From the NCBI RefSeq assembly GCF_000276665.1, contig NW_004955435.1, forward strand, positions 5,493,271 through 5,557,270: a stretch of 64,000 nucleotides of DNA, given 5' to 3'. Positions 1 through 11,494 of the stretch are shown here, one piece after another. Below the pieces are notes generated by a model. It had not been told where the DNA came from. It did not search any database and was given only the letters and a program-made list of their open reading frames with translations. The first letter of the stretch is position 1; the number at the start of each line of letters is the position of its first letter. Both the position numbers and the translations under genes were made by a program. This DNA is from Chinchilla lanigera. Lineage: Eukaryota > Chordata > Mammalia > Rodentia > Chinchillidae.

Positions 1-109
1 ATCCTTTGACTTTCAGTCTATGAATTTCTTTTTGAGTTAAGTATGTTTCTTGTATACAGCACATTGTTGAATTTTGTTTCTTGATCCATTCTGCCAGTCT
101 GTTTCTTTT

Positions 110-570
110 TTTTTATTTTAAAGAGAGTAGTAAAAGAAAGAAAGAAAAAGAGCAATAGCAGTATACCAGCATCATAAACATAAACAAAACAAAGTAAGAA
201 CATTAAAAGTGATACAGGGTTTCTAAACAAAATGATAGGAATTAACAGTGGTTGTTATATTACATATTGTTATCTTCAACTACGTTGCTCAGATTACCAG
301 ATATAAGAATGGAATAATGCTCAAACCATTAAAGAGAATAAAAAAATAATTATTAGATGAAACATTAGAGATAATACACAGTTTTACTAGACAAGATGGT
401 AGGAATTCACCAATGGTTGTTCCATTGCACATTGGTGTCTTCAAATCATTTGCTCAGATTATTGGATATAAGTATGCAAAATTGGTCAGTACATAAAAAA
501 TTTTAAGCATTAACTATTCCTTTCAATACACCATCAGACATCAGCAGTACAGTTATCCCAGCTATTCATA
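110..570 (-). mobile_element. Nested L1 3'UTR insertion, antisense, with target-site duplication
   Basis: A T-run at the left (poly-A on the minus strand) and the duplicated sequence CAGTCTGTTTCTTTT on both sides (ends near 109 and starts near 571) mark an insertion into the older L1. It resembles the 3'UTR segment at 47720-47990. Two internal units, near 225-300 and 390-470, are similar to each other. Confidence 0.75.
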
Positions 571-858
571 TCAGTCTGTTTCTTTTAGTTGGTGAATTGA
601 GGCCATTTACATTGATGCTTATAACTGATACTTGTTTGCTTATCTTTGTCAAGTTATTTTCTCACTGTTGGTTCCATGCTGTTACCCTTTGTGTAACTGC
701 AGCTGTTGAATTGTTATTTCCTGATCCCTTGTTATTTTAAAGGGATCTTTCCTTTCATGATCACTAGCCACAATCCTGTCTTCAAGGTCTGAAAGTGTAT
801 CTTCAGCTTTGTTCAAGCAGTTTTACCAGCTTCCAATGGAATTTTTACTGGTTTTTGC

Positions 859-943
859 TTTTTTTTTTTTTGGTACTGGGAACGGAACAGGACCTTGCAC
901 TTGCCAGGCAGGCACTTGTGCCGCTGAGCTACATTCCCAGTCC
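859..943 (-). mobile_element. ID-type SINE, antisense
   Basis: T-run, then the reverse complement of the ID body (GCCGCTGAGCTACATTCCCAG). Perfect 16-base target duplication TCCAATGGAATTTTTA at 832-847 and 944-959. Confidence 0.93.
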
Positions 944-1559
944 TCCAATGGAATTTTTAATTTCCTGAAGGAATTCATTTCATGCTTTCTATTTCCTTTC
1001 TATATTGATCATTCATTGTTTCCTTTGTTTTCCTATTGTCCTCTATTTTTTATCTATTTCTAGTGTAAATTTGCTGAGCATTTTCTTTATGATTGTTGTC
1101 ATTTCTTTTTTTACCGAGAGATTATTTCTGATCTCATTTCCTCTCTAGCCCTAAGGATTTATTTCTTTACTTCAGATGCTATGATTTCAGAAATTTCCAA
1201 CGTGTCTTATATTTTCCTCTGTCTTGCTGTCTCCTGGACTTGTTCTGGGTGGGCTGGAGGTTTGAGATTGCATTTTGTTTCTGCATCTTGCTATTTTCTA
1301 TTCGAAAATTTTTATTTTGTTTTCTGCATTGATCCTTATAAGTTTTTGTAGTAGGTAGCTGTATCACTGTTATCAAGTCCAATCCAGGAAAAGTCTGTTC
1401 TTGACGGATATCTTTGGTTTGTAGGAGATTCTTGGGTTGTGTCTATCCCAAGATCCTACCTTCCCAGTTAATTAAAAATGAGCTGTTGGTATCTGTTTGG
1501 TTCAGTCCCCAGTCCTTCAGAGCTGGACTGAGGTGAGGTTATAACCCCAGAGCTTCCCA

Positions 1560-2430
1560 GTATTGTTATAGAAGGAAAGCAACTGATTACAACAGATATG
1601 GCATCCTAGTTAAAGTACTATAATTAGCAATAACAATAGCATCAAGCACAGTTTAGAAACTGACAAACTGTAGTAGCTGTTAATTTTGTACCTTAAACCA
1701 TGGGAGCAAAATCTACATTTACATACCAGAATAGACAGTAAATTGGGAGCTGGTATGCAAAGTATTTCCCCTTGATAGAGAGGTATTACCCTATGGTAGG
1801 GAAATTGAAGAAAGATAGTAGATAAAACAAAGATGACTGAAAAGAATGTAGAAACAAGGCTGGAGGACAGAGGATGATCACACACTCTTTGGGAAACTAG
1901 AAAAGAGGGCGGAAGAGAAAGAAGGAAGGAGTAAGCAAGGGATTATCTGAACTTGACCTCTGGGTTTGGGGGATGGGATTAGTTTTCTGTGGCTGGAGTT
2001 CTCCCCAGCCATTTAGAAAAGAGAACAAAGATAAGAAAAAGAAAGAAGAGAAAAAGGGAAAAGGGGCGGCTCCACCTACATGTTTCTATTCCGTGTGTTT
2101 TGGTTCCCAAGCATAACGCTGGTTCACCTAACTTACCACCTATTGGCTCATTTTGTTATGGTTGCTTCTGACAATTTCACACTGCTGGTGCTTCCCATTC
2201 ATCTTGTGCACCCTGGCTGGGGCCCTACTCTGTGGCTGACATTCCCGCCGTTCTCTTTGTCATCCTACACTGCTCACCTGGACCCCAGCAGCCACGATGG
2301 GAGGGGCCGACCTCCAGGCCTTCCCACACTGTTCACCTGGATCCCTAGATATAATTTTAAGTCTGTCTATTTCTCACAACTTCTGTTACTACTACCCTGT
2401 TCCAAACTACCATCATTTCTCTCTAGATAA
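1560..2430. other. Intergenic, no gene recognised
   Basis: Purine-rich runs near 1900-2070 and otherwise unremarkable sequence. The open frames here (up to 116 codons) show no recognisable domain. Confidence 0.5.
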
Positions 2431-2435
2431 CTAGA

Positions 2436-2607
2436 TGACAGTAGGACTCCCACTCCACTAGTGTCACTAGTTGTGAAAACAAAAAATCACTACAGATATA
2501 GCCAGTGCCCCTGGGCCTGCTCAGGGTTCAAAATCACACCCTGTTCAGAGCTATTAGTGTAGGCTATTGCTAGTAGTCTCTTTACTCAGCTCTCTTCTTC
2601 GTGCTTG
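2436..2607 (-). mobile_element. MER5-like hAT-Charlie MITE fragment plus flank, source-like copy of a duplicated block
   Basis: Bases about 2441-2560 resemble the reverse complement of the MER5-type consensus (CCACTAGTGTCACTAGTTGT, CAAAATCACACCCTG). The block including about 45 further bases recurs at 3793-3965. Confidence 0.6.
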
Positions 2608-2964
2608 CCCTTCTAAAATCTACACTCCACACAACAGGGTGAGGGATCTTATGAATATACGTTATCATACCCTGCCCTGGCTTCAAACGTTACTGTTGCT
2701 TCCTTTGCATTTAGTACACAGCTGAGGTTTTTATTCTTTCCTTCTACTGTCACCTTCAGTTATTATTCCGTGGTCACTCTGGCATTCTTCCTGTCCCTCA
2801 GATTTCCCAAGTTCATTTCTATCTCAGGCCTTTTGCCTTTGATGTTTCCTTTGCCTAAAATTCTCTTCCCACAGAACATGCGTGCTATATTGGACCGTCA
2901 ACCTAATTTTAAATATCTTTTCAGGATTTCTCTGAACCTCCAGCCCCAGCCAAAGAGGTCTCCA

Positions 2965-3085
2965 TCACATTACCCTATTGTATTACCCTGTAATTTATTA
3001 CATATTACCCTATTACCTATATTTGCTATTACCCTATAATTGCTCTCTATCATATTACCCTATTTTCTTTATTACTCTATTTTTC
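2965..3085. repeat. Degenerate tandem repeat with TTACCCTA cores
   Basis: TTACCCT occurs five times in about 100 bases, four of them as TTACCCTA, with variable 10-25 base spacing. The unit is a telomere-like variant, but the array is short and irregular. Confidence 0.6.
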
Positions 3086-3309
3086 TTTATTAAAAAATTA
3101 CATTATTAGTTTCTACTTGTTTGTTATCTGCTAGTTAAAATTTCAACTCTATGATAGAAGAAGCTAAATTTGGCTTTAGTTTGTCACTTTATCTTTAGTA
3201 TTTTTTAAAGTGCTGGACAAACCAAGCATTCAGAAAAATATGAACTAATAAAGTTTTAGCTGACTGTATACATATGTGAATCAGATACTGGGTTTTGGAT
3301 TGGGGCTAG

Positions 3310-3520
3310 AAAAATTAATTAGTGAGACATGGTTCTTCGCCTCAAGGAGTTTGAGCAAGGGAAGTTTCAGAGAAAAATGTAATTACAATACAGAACAGTA
3401 AATTCTGATAGAGGGAGGCAGGGTTAGGAGCATGAACACATAACTCATAGCTGGGGCAGCCAGCCTACAAGGTGACATGAATGAACGGCTCCAGAGGAGT
3501 AGGATGGAGTTAGATGGATG
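3310..3520 (+). repeat. Possible ancient mammalian interspersed repeat
   Basis: The text around CTCAAGGAGTTTGAGCA and TACAAGGTGACATGAATGAA resembles an old, widely dispersed mammalian repeat. Family assignment is uncertain. Confidence 0.35.
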
Positions 3521-3528
3521 AATGTATG

Positions 3529-4103
3529 TTACGGTTTGAGTCTTGCGCCCTCTTTCCCAAAGTTTTATGTTAAATTGCTAAGCCTCAGTACCTCAGGATG
3601 AGGACTTGGATTGTGCTCCAATTTAATCTGCCAATGTCCTTATAAGAAGCAGAGATTTGGAAGCACAGAATCAGGAATGAGCACACAAAGGAAAGACCCT
3701 GTGAGGCACAGCAAGAAGGCAGCTATTGATGTGCCATGGACAGAGCCCTGAAACAGATCCTGCTTGTGGCCCCCAGAAGAAGCCAACCTTGCTGACAGTA
3801 GGACTCCCACTCCACTAGTGTCACTAGTTGTGAAAACAAAAAATCACTCCAGTTTTTGCCAATGACCCTGGGCCTGCTCAGGGTTCAAAATCACACCCTG
3901 TTCAGAGCTATTGGTCTAGGTTATTGCTAGTAGTCTCCTTACTCAGCTCCCTGCTTCATGCTTGTGGCCCCCAGAAGAAGCCAACCTTGCTGATACCTTG
4001 ATTTCTGACTTCTCACTTCAGGAATGATGAGAAAACACATTTTTGCTATTTAAGCCACCCTGTCTGAGGTACTTTGCTATAACAGCCACAGCAAACTGAT
4101 AGA
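3529..4103 (+). mobile_element. MaLR-type LTR, interrupted by a 163-base insert
   Basis: It begins TGTTACGGTTTGAGTC and ends with TTTAAGCCACCCTGTCTGAG and ACAGCAAACTGATAG, typical of old MaLR LTRs. At 3761-3993 the LTR is split by a copied block flanked by perfect 35-base direct repeats. Confidence 0.7.
3761..3993. repeat. Copied block from 2.4 kb, flanked by perfect 35-base direct repeats
   Basis: Positions 3761-3795 and 3959-3993 are identical (TGCTTGTGGCCCCCAGAAGA and on to CTTGCTGA). Between them is a copy of 2436-2607 at roughly 10-12% divergence by eye. No poly-A tail is visible. Confidence 0.85.
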
Positions 4104-4474
4104 TGAGGTCAGAGAAGAATAGGAGGGTGGGGTGACCGGTTCCCAGATTTCAGCACCACAGTGAAGCTGCTCAGGAACCCCGGAAACCCACAGGCAGCAG
4201 ATAAGGTGATCAGATTTGCCTTTGAGAGAAAGACTTTCAGAGGCAGCGTGATGGATCGATTTTCGGAAGGGAACAGCAGAGTTCCTGAGAGCAGCAAGGA
4301 GGCGTATAGCTTTGCACTCCCAACAGAACAAGGCCTCACCCTGGCTCTTCTTAAAAGCCCTGTGGTGTTTTCCTAATTTCCCTCCCAGGAGGTTCAGTAC
4401 TGGTGTGCTGGAACACTACTGACTTTTGTGTGCTGATTTCTTTTTCCTGCTACATTGCTCAATTTGGCTATTAA

Positions 4475-5135
4475 CTCTAGGAGTCTTTCAGTGGAACATT
4501 TTAGATTTTTTATGGAAAGGATTATGTCATCTTTATATAAGGATAATTTGATGTCTTCTTTTCCTAGATGTATTCCTTTTATTTCTTTCTCTTGCTTGAT
4601 TTCCAGTTAGTCCCCTTCTAGCGATCTTCCCAAAGAGGAAGTCATCATATTACACTGATATATGCATACATGTGTTTATAGCGGCACAATTCATGACAGA
4701 TAACTCTTGGAAGTGGCCTATATGTCCATCATCAGATGAGCAGATAAGGAAAATGTGGTATTTACCTGCGGTAGGGTAGTATTTTGCTATAAAGAGGGGT
4801 GAACTTGAGTCATTTGTTGGCAAATAGATGCACCTTGAGACTATGATGTTAAGTAAAATAAACCAGACACACCAGCTTAAACATTGCATGGTTTCCCTTA
4901 TACAAGAAACTGAAAATATAAATCAAACAGCAAAATAAAAGGTAGACAGTAAGAAACAGAGAGACAGAGATTTTACAGCTGGGAAAGGAACTAAGAGATG
5001 GGGAGAGAGCGGAGGGAAGAGTCTAGAAAGGGGTATAAAAAGAATTAATGTGTGTTATGTACACGTACCAATCCCCACAGTGAATTTAATCATTATGCAC
5101 CACAAACAGTGCTAAGAAAAATAAAGCTCCTGTGT
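4475..5135 (+). mobile_element. L1 3' end with inverted 5' part (twin-priming structure)
   Basis: About 4475-4628 reads as antisense L1 ORF2 (GATAATTTGATGTCTTCTTT, TATTTCTTTCTCTTGC). From about 4629 to 5135 the sense L1 3' end follows (ATGTCCATCATCAGATGAGC, GAAAATGTGGTATTTAC), ending near AGAAAAATAAAG. Confidence 0.65.
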
Positions 5136-5273
5136 TCTCTCTTCACAGTAGTCTGCTTTCATGCTGTAACATGTACGTTTTTCCTACTGTTACTTAGCAC
5201 AAATTTGCTCTGCAGAGCACGTCTCTTGCTCTGCTCTCTCTTCCTCTCTCTCTCTGGGTTTCTTTCTTTCGTG

Positions 5274-5418
5274 CTTTTTTGGACAGGGTTTTGCTTTGTA
5301 GTTCAGGCTGGTCTTGAACTCATTGTGTAGCCCAGGCTGAGCTCAAGCTCACAGCAATCCTACTTCCTCAGTCTCCCAAGTACTAGAATTACAGGAATAC
5401 ACCACCACATCAAGCTTC
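5274..5418 (-). mobile_element. B1 SINE, antisense
   Basis: GACAGGGTTTTGCTTTGTAG, CAGGCTGGTCTTGAACTCAT, and the CTCCCAAGTACTAGAATTAC promoter-box end in reverse complement. It has the doubled internal CAGGCTG unit. Confidence 0.9.
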
Positions 5419-5477
5419 TTTTCCTATCTTTAATCAGTGTGAAATCTCACTACCTTTAAAATAAAAGGAAAACAAGT

Positions 5478-5665
5478 GGTTTTAAAAATCAAAAAGCTCT
5501 ATGATCTTGGACAAGTTCTTATCATTCTTTAGCTTCTATTTCTTCATTTGTAATTATGAGCATGATAATTTTTATCACATGGGATGACAGTATTAAATAA
5601 CACAACATGTGTACAATACTTGGAATAATACCTGTCACATTGTAAGCAATAAATGATTGACAACT
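5478..5665 (+). repeat. MIR element
   Basis: It follows the MIR order: ATCTTGGACAAGTTCTTATC, TTCTTCATTTGTAATTATGA, then GTAAGCAATAAATGATTG. Old and diverged. Confidence 0.7.
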
Positions 5666-5699
5666 GTTAAAATATCTAAGGCAGTAATAGATCTGAGAA

Positions 5700-7500
5700 A
5701 ATAGACAAGATTGAGAAATTTTAAAAATGAACAGTTTTGAAAACATTGAAAATTAATGTTTCGAGATAAAGGAGAAGTTTAAAAGTACTTTCAGACTTTT
5801 GACCAGGGTGGCTTTTGGACCGCACTGTCATTCACCGGAATAAGGAACAAAAGAGAAGTGTAGAAGGGAAGAGGATGAGTTTAATCTGCATATTCAAAGT
5901 TGGAAGCGTTTTGGTATATTTTAGGAAAGTTACACTGTGGGATCACTGAATGTAAAAATCAAAGTCCAAGAAAGAGGCTTGAGGTAGATATGCAGACTGA
6001 TCAATAAGACCTTTCAGAGGAACTGGAACTGCAGAGTGGGAAGAGAAACAATACAGGCAAAATTCCAGAGAACTATCCATAGGCAGAGGATGGGACAGAG
6101 TAGGAGTCTAAAACAAGGAAAACCCAAAGAAGTAAGAGGAGAAGAAAACCTAAGCCAAAAGGGCAAAGAAGTTCTTAAAAGAATATTGTTAACAGTGAAA
6201 AAGGCAAAACGAAATCGGACAAGGTAAGGGCCAAGCCATGCCCATTGGACTATATAATACCTAGATATGAGGCGTGATTTCCAGGGGAAGGTGCTTTCAT
6301 GGAGCAACAGAGATATGATTCCTGCCACAGTGGGGTGAAGAATAAGTGACAGTGAGGAAGTGAAGTGAATACCGTGAACTTTCTGATAGAGGAGGGCAGG
6401 GGGGCTCTACATGCAGAAGGGAAACAGCTTTGTCCTCTCGCCCTCACAGCCTGCTCCCCACCACCAGAAGCTAAGATCTTGTGTTCGTAAATGGAACTCA
6501 AGTGCTCTATTTATTCAGAAAGGAGAAAATATTATAACCTTAATTTCACTAACTTGAAATCTTGAATTGTTATCAATTGTCATTTTAGGCAAAAACTACA
6601 GAAGATTAACTGTACCTGTGACTGTCAGAAATATTTTTTCATATCATTTTACAGTTGTCGCAGATTCTCAAAATATCATTTATACTCATCACTTTATGAA
6701 ATTATAGTAGCTATTTAAAACCTGCCACTAGGTCTTATAAATAAATTGTTTAAAATGTTTTGATATCTCTATTTGAATGTAATTATGTATTTGTAATCTA
6801 CGTATTTTACGCTTTTAAAAAACGTTGTCTGAGGAATCTATAGGCATTCTCAGATGTCAGATTTCCAGATGTCTTTGGAGTGCAAAGATAAGACTTCCTG
6901 TTCACTCATTACATAAGCTATGTATCTCTTCCATTATCTCAATTTTTTGTGTGTTGCTGCCCTTACTTCTTTTTATAACTCATAATTGTCCCACATGTTT
7001 TTGCAGGGAAAAGAGCCATGTGTCTCTACATGTTTTTCAGTTGTTCTGACCATCCTTTAGTCCTGTGACTTTTCACCTGGTCATAGGTATGCTACCTGTT
7101 TTGAGACATAGATTGATTCAAATATTTATTCATGTATTTGTTCACCATCAACAAATACTGAGTAGAAGATAGTATCACAGAGTTGCGTATGTAGCATGGT
7201 TACCTCCTAGTAATTTTATAATTAGCCAAAAGAAAAGAAAGACTTGTACATAAGTTATAAGATGCTTTACTTATTATATATGAGGCAGCAGAGGAAGCTT
7301 CATTTGGTGATGCTGAAAATGAAGAGAATGTCATGAAAAGATCGTGTTTGCCAAGACTGGTTAAGTAATAATGTTCAGAAATCCATTATTATATTCCATG
7401 AAAATTTTTTGAAACACCAAACATAATGGAGTGAAATAGATTTTCCCCATGAAACCATGTTCATAATCACTGCAGGTAAAAATATTAGATGTTCATTTAA
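5700..7500. other. Intergenic, mostly unclassified
   Basis: No gene or splice structure recognised. The overlapping small open frames at 6014-6501 have no recognisable domain. AT-rich from 6500 onward. Confidence 0.5.
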
Positions 7501-7686
7501 AAAGAAATTTGATATAAATTATTTTTTTTTCTGTGATGAGGAAAAGGGGGAAGGAAGAAAGAAAAAAAATATATATGTTTATACAAGATGGTTAAGATAG
7601 TCTTACAGCTAGTCTCTCTTGGTTCCTTGAAAACAATGTTTTGTGCTAATATTGCTTAGACAAGATATCATGCTTGTGTCTTGTAC

Positions 7687-7932
7687 TTTTTTTTTTTTTT
7701 TGGTTTTTCTCCAGTACAGGGAACCGAACTCACGACCTTGTGCTTNNNNNNNNNNNNNNNNNNNNNNNNNNNNNNNNNNNNNNNNNNNNNNNNNNNNNNN
7801 NNNNNNNNNNNNNNNNNNNNNNNNNNNNNNNNNNNNNNNNNNNNNTGGTTTTTCTCCGGTACCGGGAACCGAACTCACGACCTTGCGCTTGCCAGGCAGG
7901 CGCTTTTGCCGCTGAGCTAAATCCCCAGCCCC
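7687..7932 (-). mobile_element. One or two antisense ID SINEs interrupted by the gap
   Basis: At 7687-7745 a T-run leads into GGTTTTTCTCCAGTACAGGG and stops at the gap. At 7846-7932 the ID 3' end begins again and runs to the head (AAATCCCCAGCCCC). The repeated 3' end implies two copies or an assembly overlap. Confidence 0.9.
7746..7845. other. Assembly gap, 100 N, between two antisense ID fragments
   Basis: Exactly 100 N, a standard unknown-length gap, lying inside SINE sequence that is itself flanked by a 175-base direct repeat. Confidence 0.99.
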
Positions 7933-8356
7933 AATATAAATTATTTTTTTCTGCAATGAGGAAAAGGGGGAAGGAAGAAAGAGAAAAAAATATATGTTTA
8001 TACAAGATGGTTAAGATAGTCTTACAGCTAGTCTCTCTTGGTTCCTTGAAAACAACGCTTTGTGCTAATATTGCTTAGACAAGATATCATGCTTGTGTCT
8101 TGTACTCTGATTAACCAATATGAAGACAACAATGTGCAATGTACCAACCATTGTAACTGTCCTAGTAACCTGTTTACAGACTCGGTGTCATTGTTTGTTT
8201 ATCTTTCCTCTCTTTAAAATAAAAAAATATCAGATTTTGCATATATGAGTGCATGATACTTACTGACCAAAATGTGTAACAGCTAAAATTATTAATCCCA
8301 TTTCTTTACCAAAAGAATTGCATGCAAGATCTGAGCTTTCTCTCTCTCTCTCTCTC

Positions 8357-8444
8357 TTTTTTTTTTTTTCCAGTACCAGGAATTGAACTCAAGACCTTGC
8401 ACTTGCCAGGCAAGCGCTGTGCCGCTGAGCTAAATCCCCAGCCC
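8357..8444 (-). mobile_element. ID-type SINE, antisense, in a CT microsatellite
   Basis: T-run then CCAGTACCAGGAATTGAACT and on to AAATCCCCAGCCC. Target duplication CTGAGCTTTCTCT at 8331-8343 and 8445-8457. Confidence 0.93.
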
Positions 8445-8739
8445 CTGAGCTTTCTCTTAATGACCAATGAGCATGAGATGTTTTGGAATGATAAACAAGG
8501 TCTTTACTTATTTTTTTTAACTTGAAAAGCTTAAAGATATTTTAAAAATTTAAATATCTGATGCAGTTTCTTTAAGAGTAGGAAAACAGCCATGGAGAGA
8601 AGTAGTGCTTCGGTCAAGGTCACACAGGGGGGCTGGCCGGCGGACAGTACAGTGAGGTTTCTGCTCCACGTTCCCAGGCAACGTGAGGATTCGGACTGAT
8701 TGTTAACCTTTCTTTTTTCTGATTTGACTCAACTGTTCA

Positions 8740-9215
8740 GCAGTTTTATTACTGGTGATATCACAAATACATTTTATATTTCAAAAGTCTTTCATTTGTA
8801 TTAAAGTCTGGTTTATGGAACTAAAAACTCCATAAAGTAAAATTCATCAATTGTATGAATTTTGATGAATATGCATAGTCACAAAACCACCACTGCACTC
8901 AAGACCTAGAAGATTTCTGTCAACCTCCAAAGCTCACACTTCCTGTGAACTCAGTCCGGCCTTTCACCCCCAGGTCCTGGCTGCTGTGGGTCTATTTGTA
9001 TGCCCGCAGTGCTGCATTTTCTACAATATCATATAGCTGGAACCATACAGTACAGAGCCTGTGTGTCTGTCTCCATTCATTTAGCTTAGTACTTCTGAGA
9101 TTCAGCCAGTTATTGCAAATATCAGCCATTTGCTCCTTTTATTGTGTATAGCATCCTGCTATAAAGCTAAACTATATATGTCTCCTTTAAGCAGTTGATG
9201 GGAATTTGAGCTGTT
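8740..9215 (-). mobile_element. Old L1 3' end, antisense
   Basis: The order TAAAATTCATCAATTGTATG, ATAGCTGGAACCATACAGTA, and GCAGTTGATGGGAATTTGAG matches the antisense 3' part of ancient L1 families. Confidence 0.65.
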
Positions 9216-9269
9216 TTAATATCTCTCCCTCCCTCTCTTCCATATACATATATATATCTATAAACATAC

Positions 9270-10640
9270 AGACACAATTTTCAATGAACACATAGTAATT
9301 GTTCATATTTAGGTACTAGAGTGTGGAATTCAATAATATAGGCAATGTTAATGATCAGGTCAGCGTAATGGGTACATCTCTCTTCTTAGAGATTTATTAT
9401 TTCTTTCAGTTGGGAACATTCAAAGTCTTTTCTGGTAGCAATTTTTAAATATTCAATTAATTGTTGTCAGCCAGAATTATTTTACTGTGCCAAATCCAAT
9501 TGCACCCTACATTGGTCAGTCATCCTCTTACAACCTCCCCCCACATACCTTTCCCAACTTCAGTAACGAATATTCTACTCTTTATTATTGGATCAACTTT
9601 TAAGTTCCACATATCAATAAGATTGTCTTTCTGTGCCTGACTTATTTTACTGAACATACTATCCTCTGGTTCTACCCACGTTGCAGCAAGTCATAAGGTT
9701 TCATTCTTTTTAATGGCTCAGTAATATTCATATGTATATGTGTGTGTGTGTGTGTGTCTGTGTGTGTGTGACATTTTCTTCATTCCTCTGTTGATCAACA
9801 CTTAGGTGGATTCTGCATCTGGCTATTCTTGGCAGAATAGTGCTGCAATAGACATGGGCATGTAGGTATCTCTTCAACTTACTGATGTCACTTCCTTTAC
9901 ATGTACCCTGAGTGGTGAGAGAGCTGTATCATATGGTAGTTCTATTTTATTTATTTATTTATTTTTGGTAATTCTATTTTCAGAATTTTGAGGAACACTA
10001 TTCTATGTTCTATGATGGCTGTATTAATTTCCATGCTCACCAACAGTATATAAGAGTTCTGCCTCCTCCATATCCTCACCAACATTTGTTACTTTTTGTC
10101 TTTTTAATACTGGTCATTCTAATTGGAGTGGAAGTCTACTGTTACCCTCATGGCAACTTCCTTATGTGTGACTTGATGGATCTCTTTCAGTGTTTTTAAC
10201 ATTCTACTTTGTCTTTGACTTCTGACTGTTTGATTATAATGTGCCTTGCAGACAGTCTCTTTGAGTTGAGCCAGGTTCTTTGAGCTTTGTTAATCTTAGT
10301 GTTTATATCTCTCCTATGATTTGGGAAGTTCTGCACTATTGTTTTGTGAGATATGCTTTCTGTGCCTTTCTTGTTCTCGTCCCCCTGGGAAACACGGTAA
10401 TGCAGATATTTGTATGCTTAAAGGTATCCATAGGTCCCACGGTCATTCTTCACTATTTTTCAATTTTCTTAATGCAAAAGATCTGTGCTCAAAATCAGGC
10501 ATTCCTCCTTCTGGTTCATTTTGGCCATTGCTGATCTAAGTTATATTTTTTTCATGCACTGAATTCTTCAACTACAATATTTCTGTTGTTTTTAAAAATA
10601 ATATCTTTGTTGACTTTATTCAAATTGATATTTTTCTATA
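9270..10640 (-). mobile_element. Old L1, antisense (3'UTR/ORF2 end, then a second old L1-like part)
   Basis: GGGAACATTCAAAGTCTTTT, TTTCTGTGCCTGACTTATTT, CACTTAGGTGGATTCTGCAT and ATATGGTAGTTCTATTTTAT follow the antisense L1M 3' end closely. From about 10200 the text (ATGATTTGGGAAGTTCTGCA) fits another old L1 segment. A TG microsatellite sits at 9737-9770. Confidence 0.75.
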
Positions 10641-10696
10641 GCTCCACTGAAAAGATGTTCTTAATGTAAAACACTTATAATAATTTTTAACTTTGC

Positions 10697-10808
10697 TTTT
10701 TTGGGGGCAAAGTCTCATTGCGTAGCCCAGGCTGGCCTTTAACTCCCGAGAATCCTTCTCTTCAGCCTCCCAAATGCTAGGATTACAGGCATGTGCCAAC
10801 ACACCCCC
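10697..10808 (-). mobile_element. B1 SINE, antisense, short form
   Basis: AGTCTCATTGCGTAGCCCAG, CAGCCTCCCAAATGCTAGGA, GCATGTGCCAACACACC. It carries only one copy of the internal CAGGCTGGCC unit. Confidence 0.88.
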
Positions 10809-10809
10809 A

Positions 10810-11484
10810 CTGACTTTTGCTCTAAGGCTACTTTTACTTGGTTCACTGGTGGGGCATGCAAACTGTTAAAAATGGTAGTTAATTAGGTTGCACTGACATC
10901 TGCTGGTAACAAAGTAAATTCCATAAAATTGCGTGACATGTTTAAATGGAATAGTCTTTAAAACTTGTAACGACATTCTGGGTTTACCAAATTAGTGGCT
11001 ATGGATAATAGTTTCTGATTCGTAGTTCAGTTTGATTCCAGTGGTTTGTTAGCCTTTGGCAACCCTGTTAGCCAGTGGAATCCTTTAAGCAGAAACTTGC
11101 TTAAGAAGTAAAATATCCTTTAAACTATAACCTCTTCCAGTCCGTCACATCTTCAAGGCCTTCACAACTACAATACTTGTGGTAATGTAGTCAGAACTCA
11201 CTTTGAGAAAATTCTTCTGAGGAAGTGAGTTTGGGCTGTAGCAGAGGCAGCAAACTCTAACAGAGCTACCTCAACGGCAGTATTTTTTTCTTAATTAGAA
11301 CACGGCTGCTTTCACTGTTAATTTCCTCTCACTTTGTCTGTAATTCAGTATTGCTTGTATTGATCTTATGCTATTTTGTAAATGGGTGCCTGTTTGTTAA
11401 TATGTTTTCGTGCTTTTATTTTTAAAATAAATTTTTAAAATAACATGGCTACTTTAAAACCTACTATTTCAACATTCTAATATA
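10810..11484. other. Intergenic, unclassified, no gene seen
   Basis: AT-rich unique-looking sequence. I see no repeat family or coding structure. Confidence 0.45.
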
Positions 11485-11494
11485 GGGTCATAGA

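Larger units (their letters stand above)
1..1200 (-). mobile_element. Antisense L1 (ORF2 region), interrupted by a younger L1 3' end
   Basis: Bases 1-109 and 571-680 read as the reverse complement of L1 ORF2 (for example GTATACAGCACATTGTTGAA, then GGTGAATTGAGGCCATTTAC). The match becomes weaker toward 1200-1560, where AT-rich sequence may still be L1. Insertions split it at 110-570 and 859-943. Confidence 0.7.
7512..8240 (+). mobile_element. L1 3'UTR-like tail, duplicated around ID SINE sequence and a gap
   Basis: The sequence around ACAAGATGGTTAAGATAGTC and the A-rich end TTAAAATAAAAAAATATC resembles the L1 3'UTR modules at 15.4-16.0 kb. A segment occurs twice, 7512-7686 and 7934-8105, with only a few differences. 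Confidence 0.6.

Noticed and set aside
7609..8078. Open frames across 7609-8078
   Set aside because: They run through the 100-N gap and translate SINE sequence.
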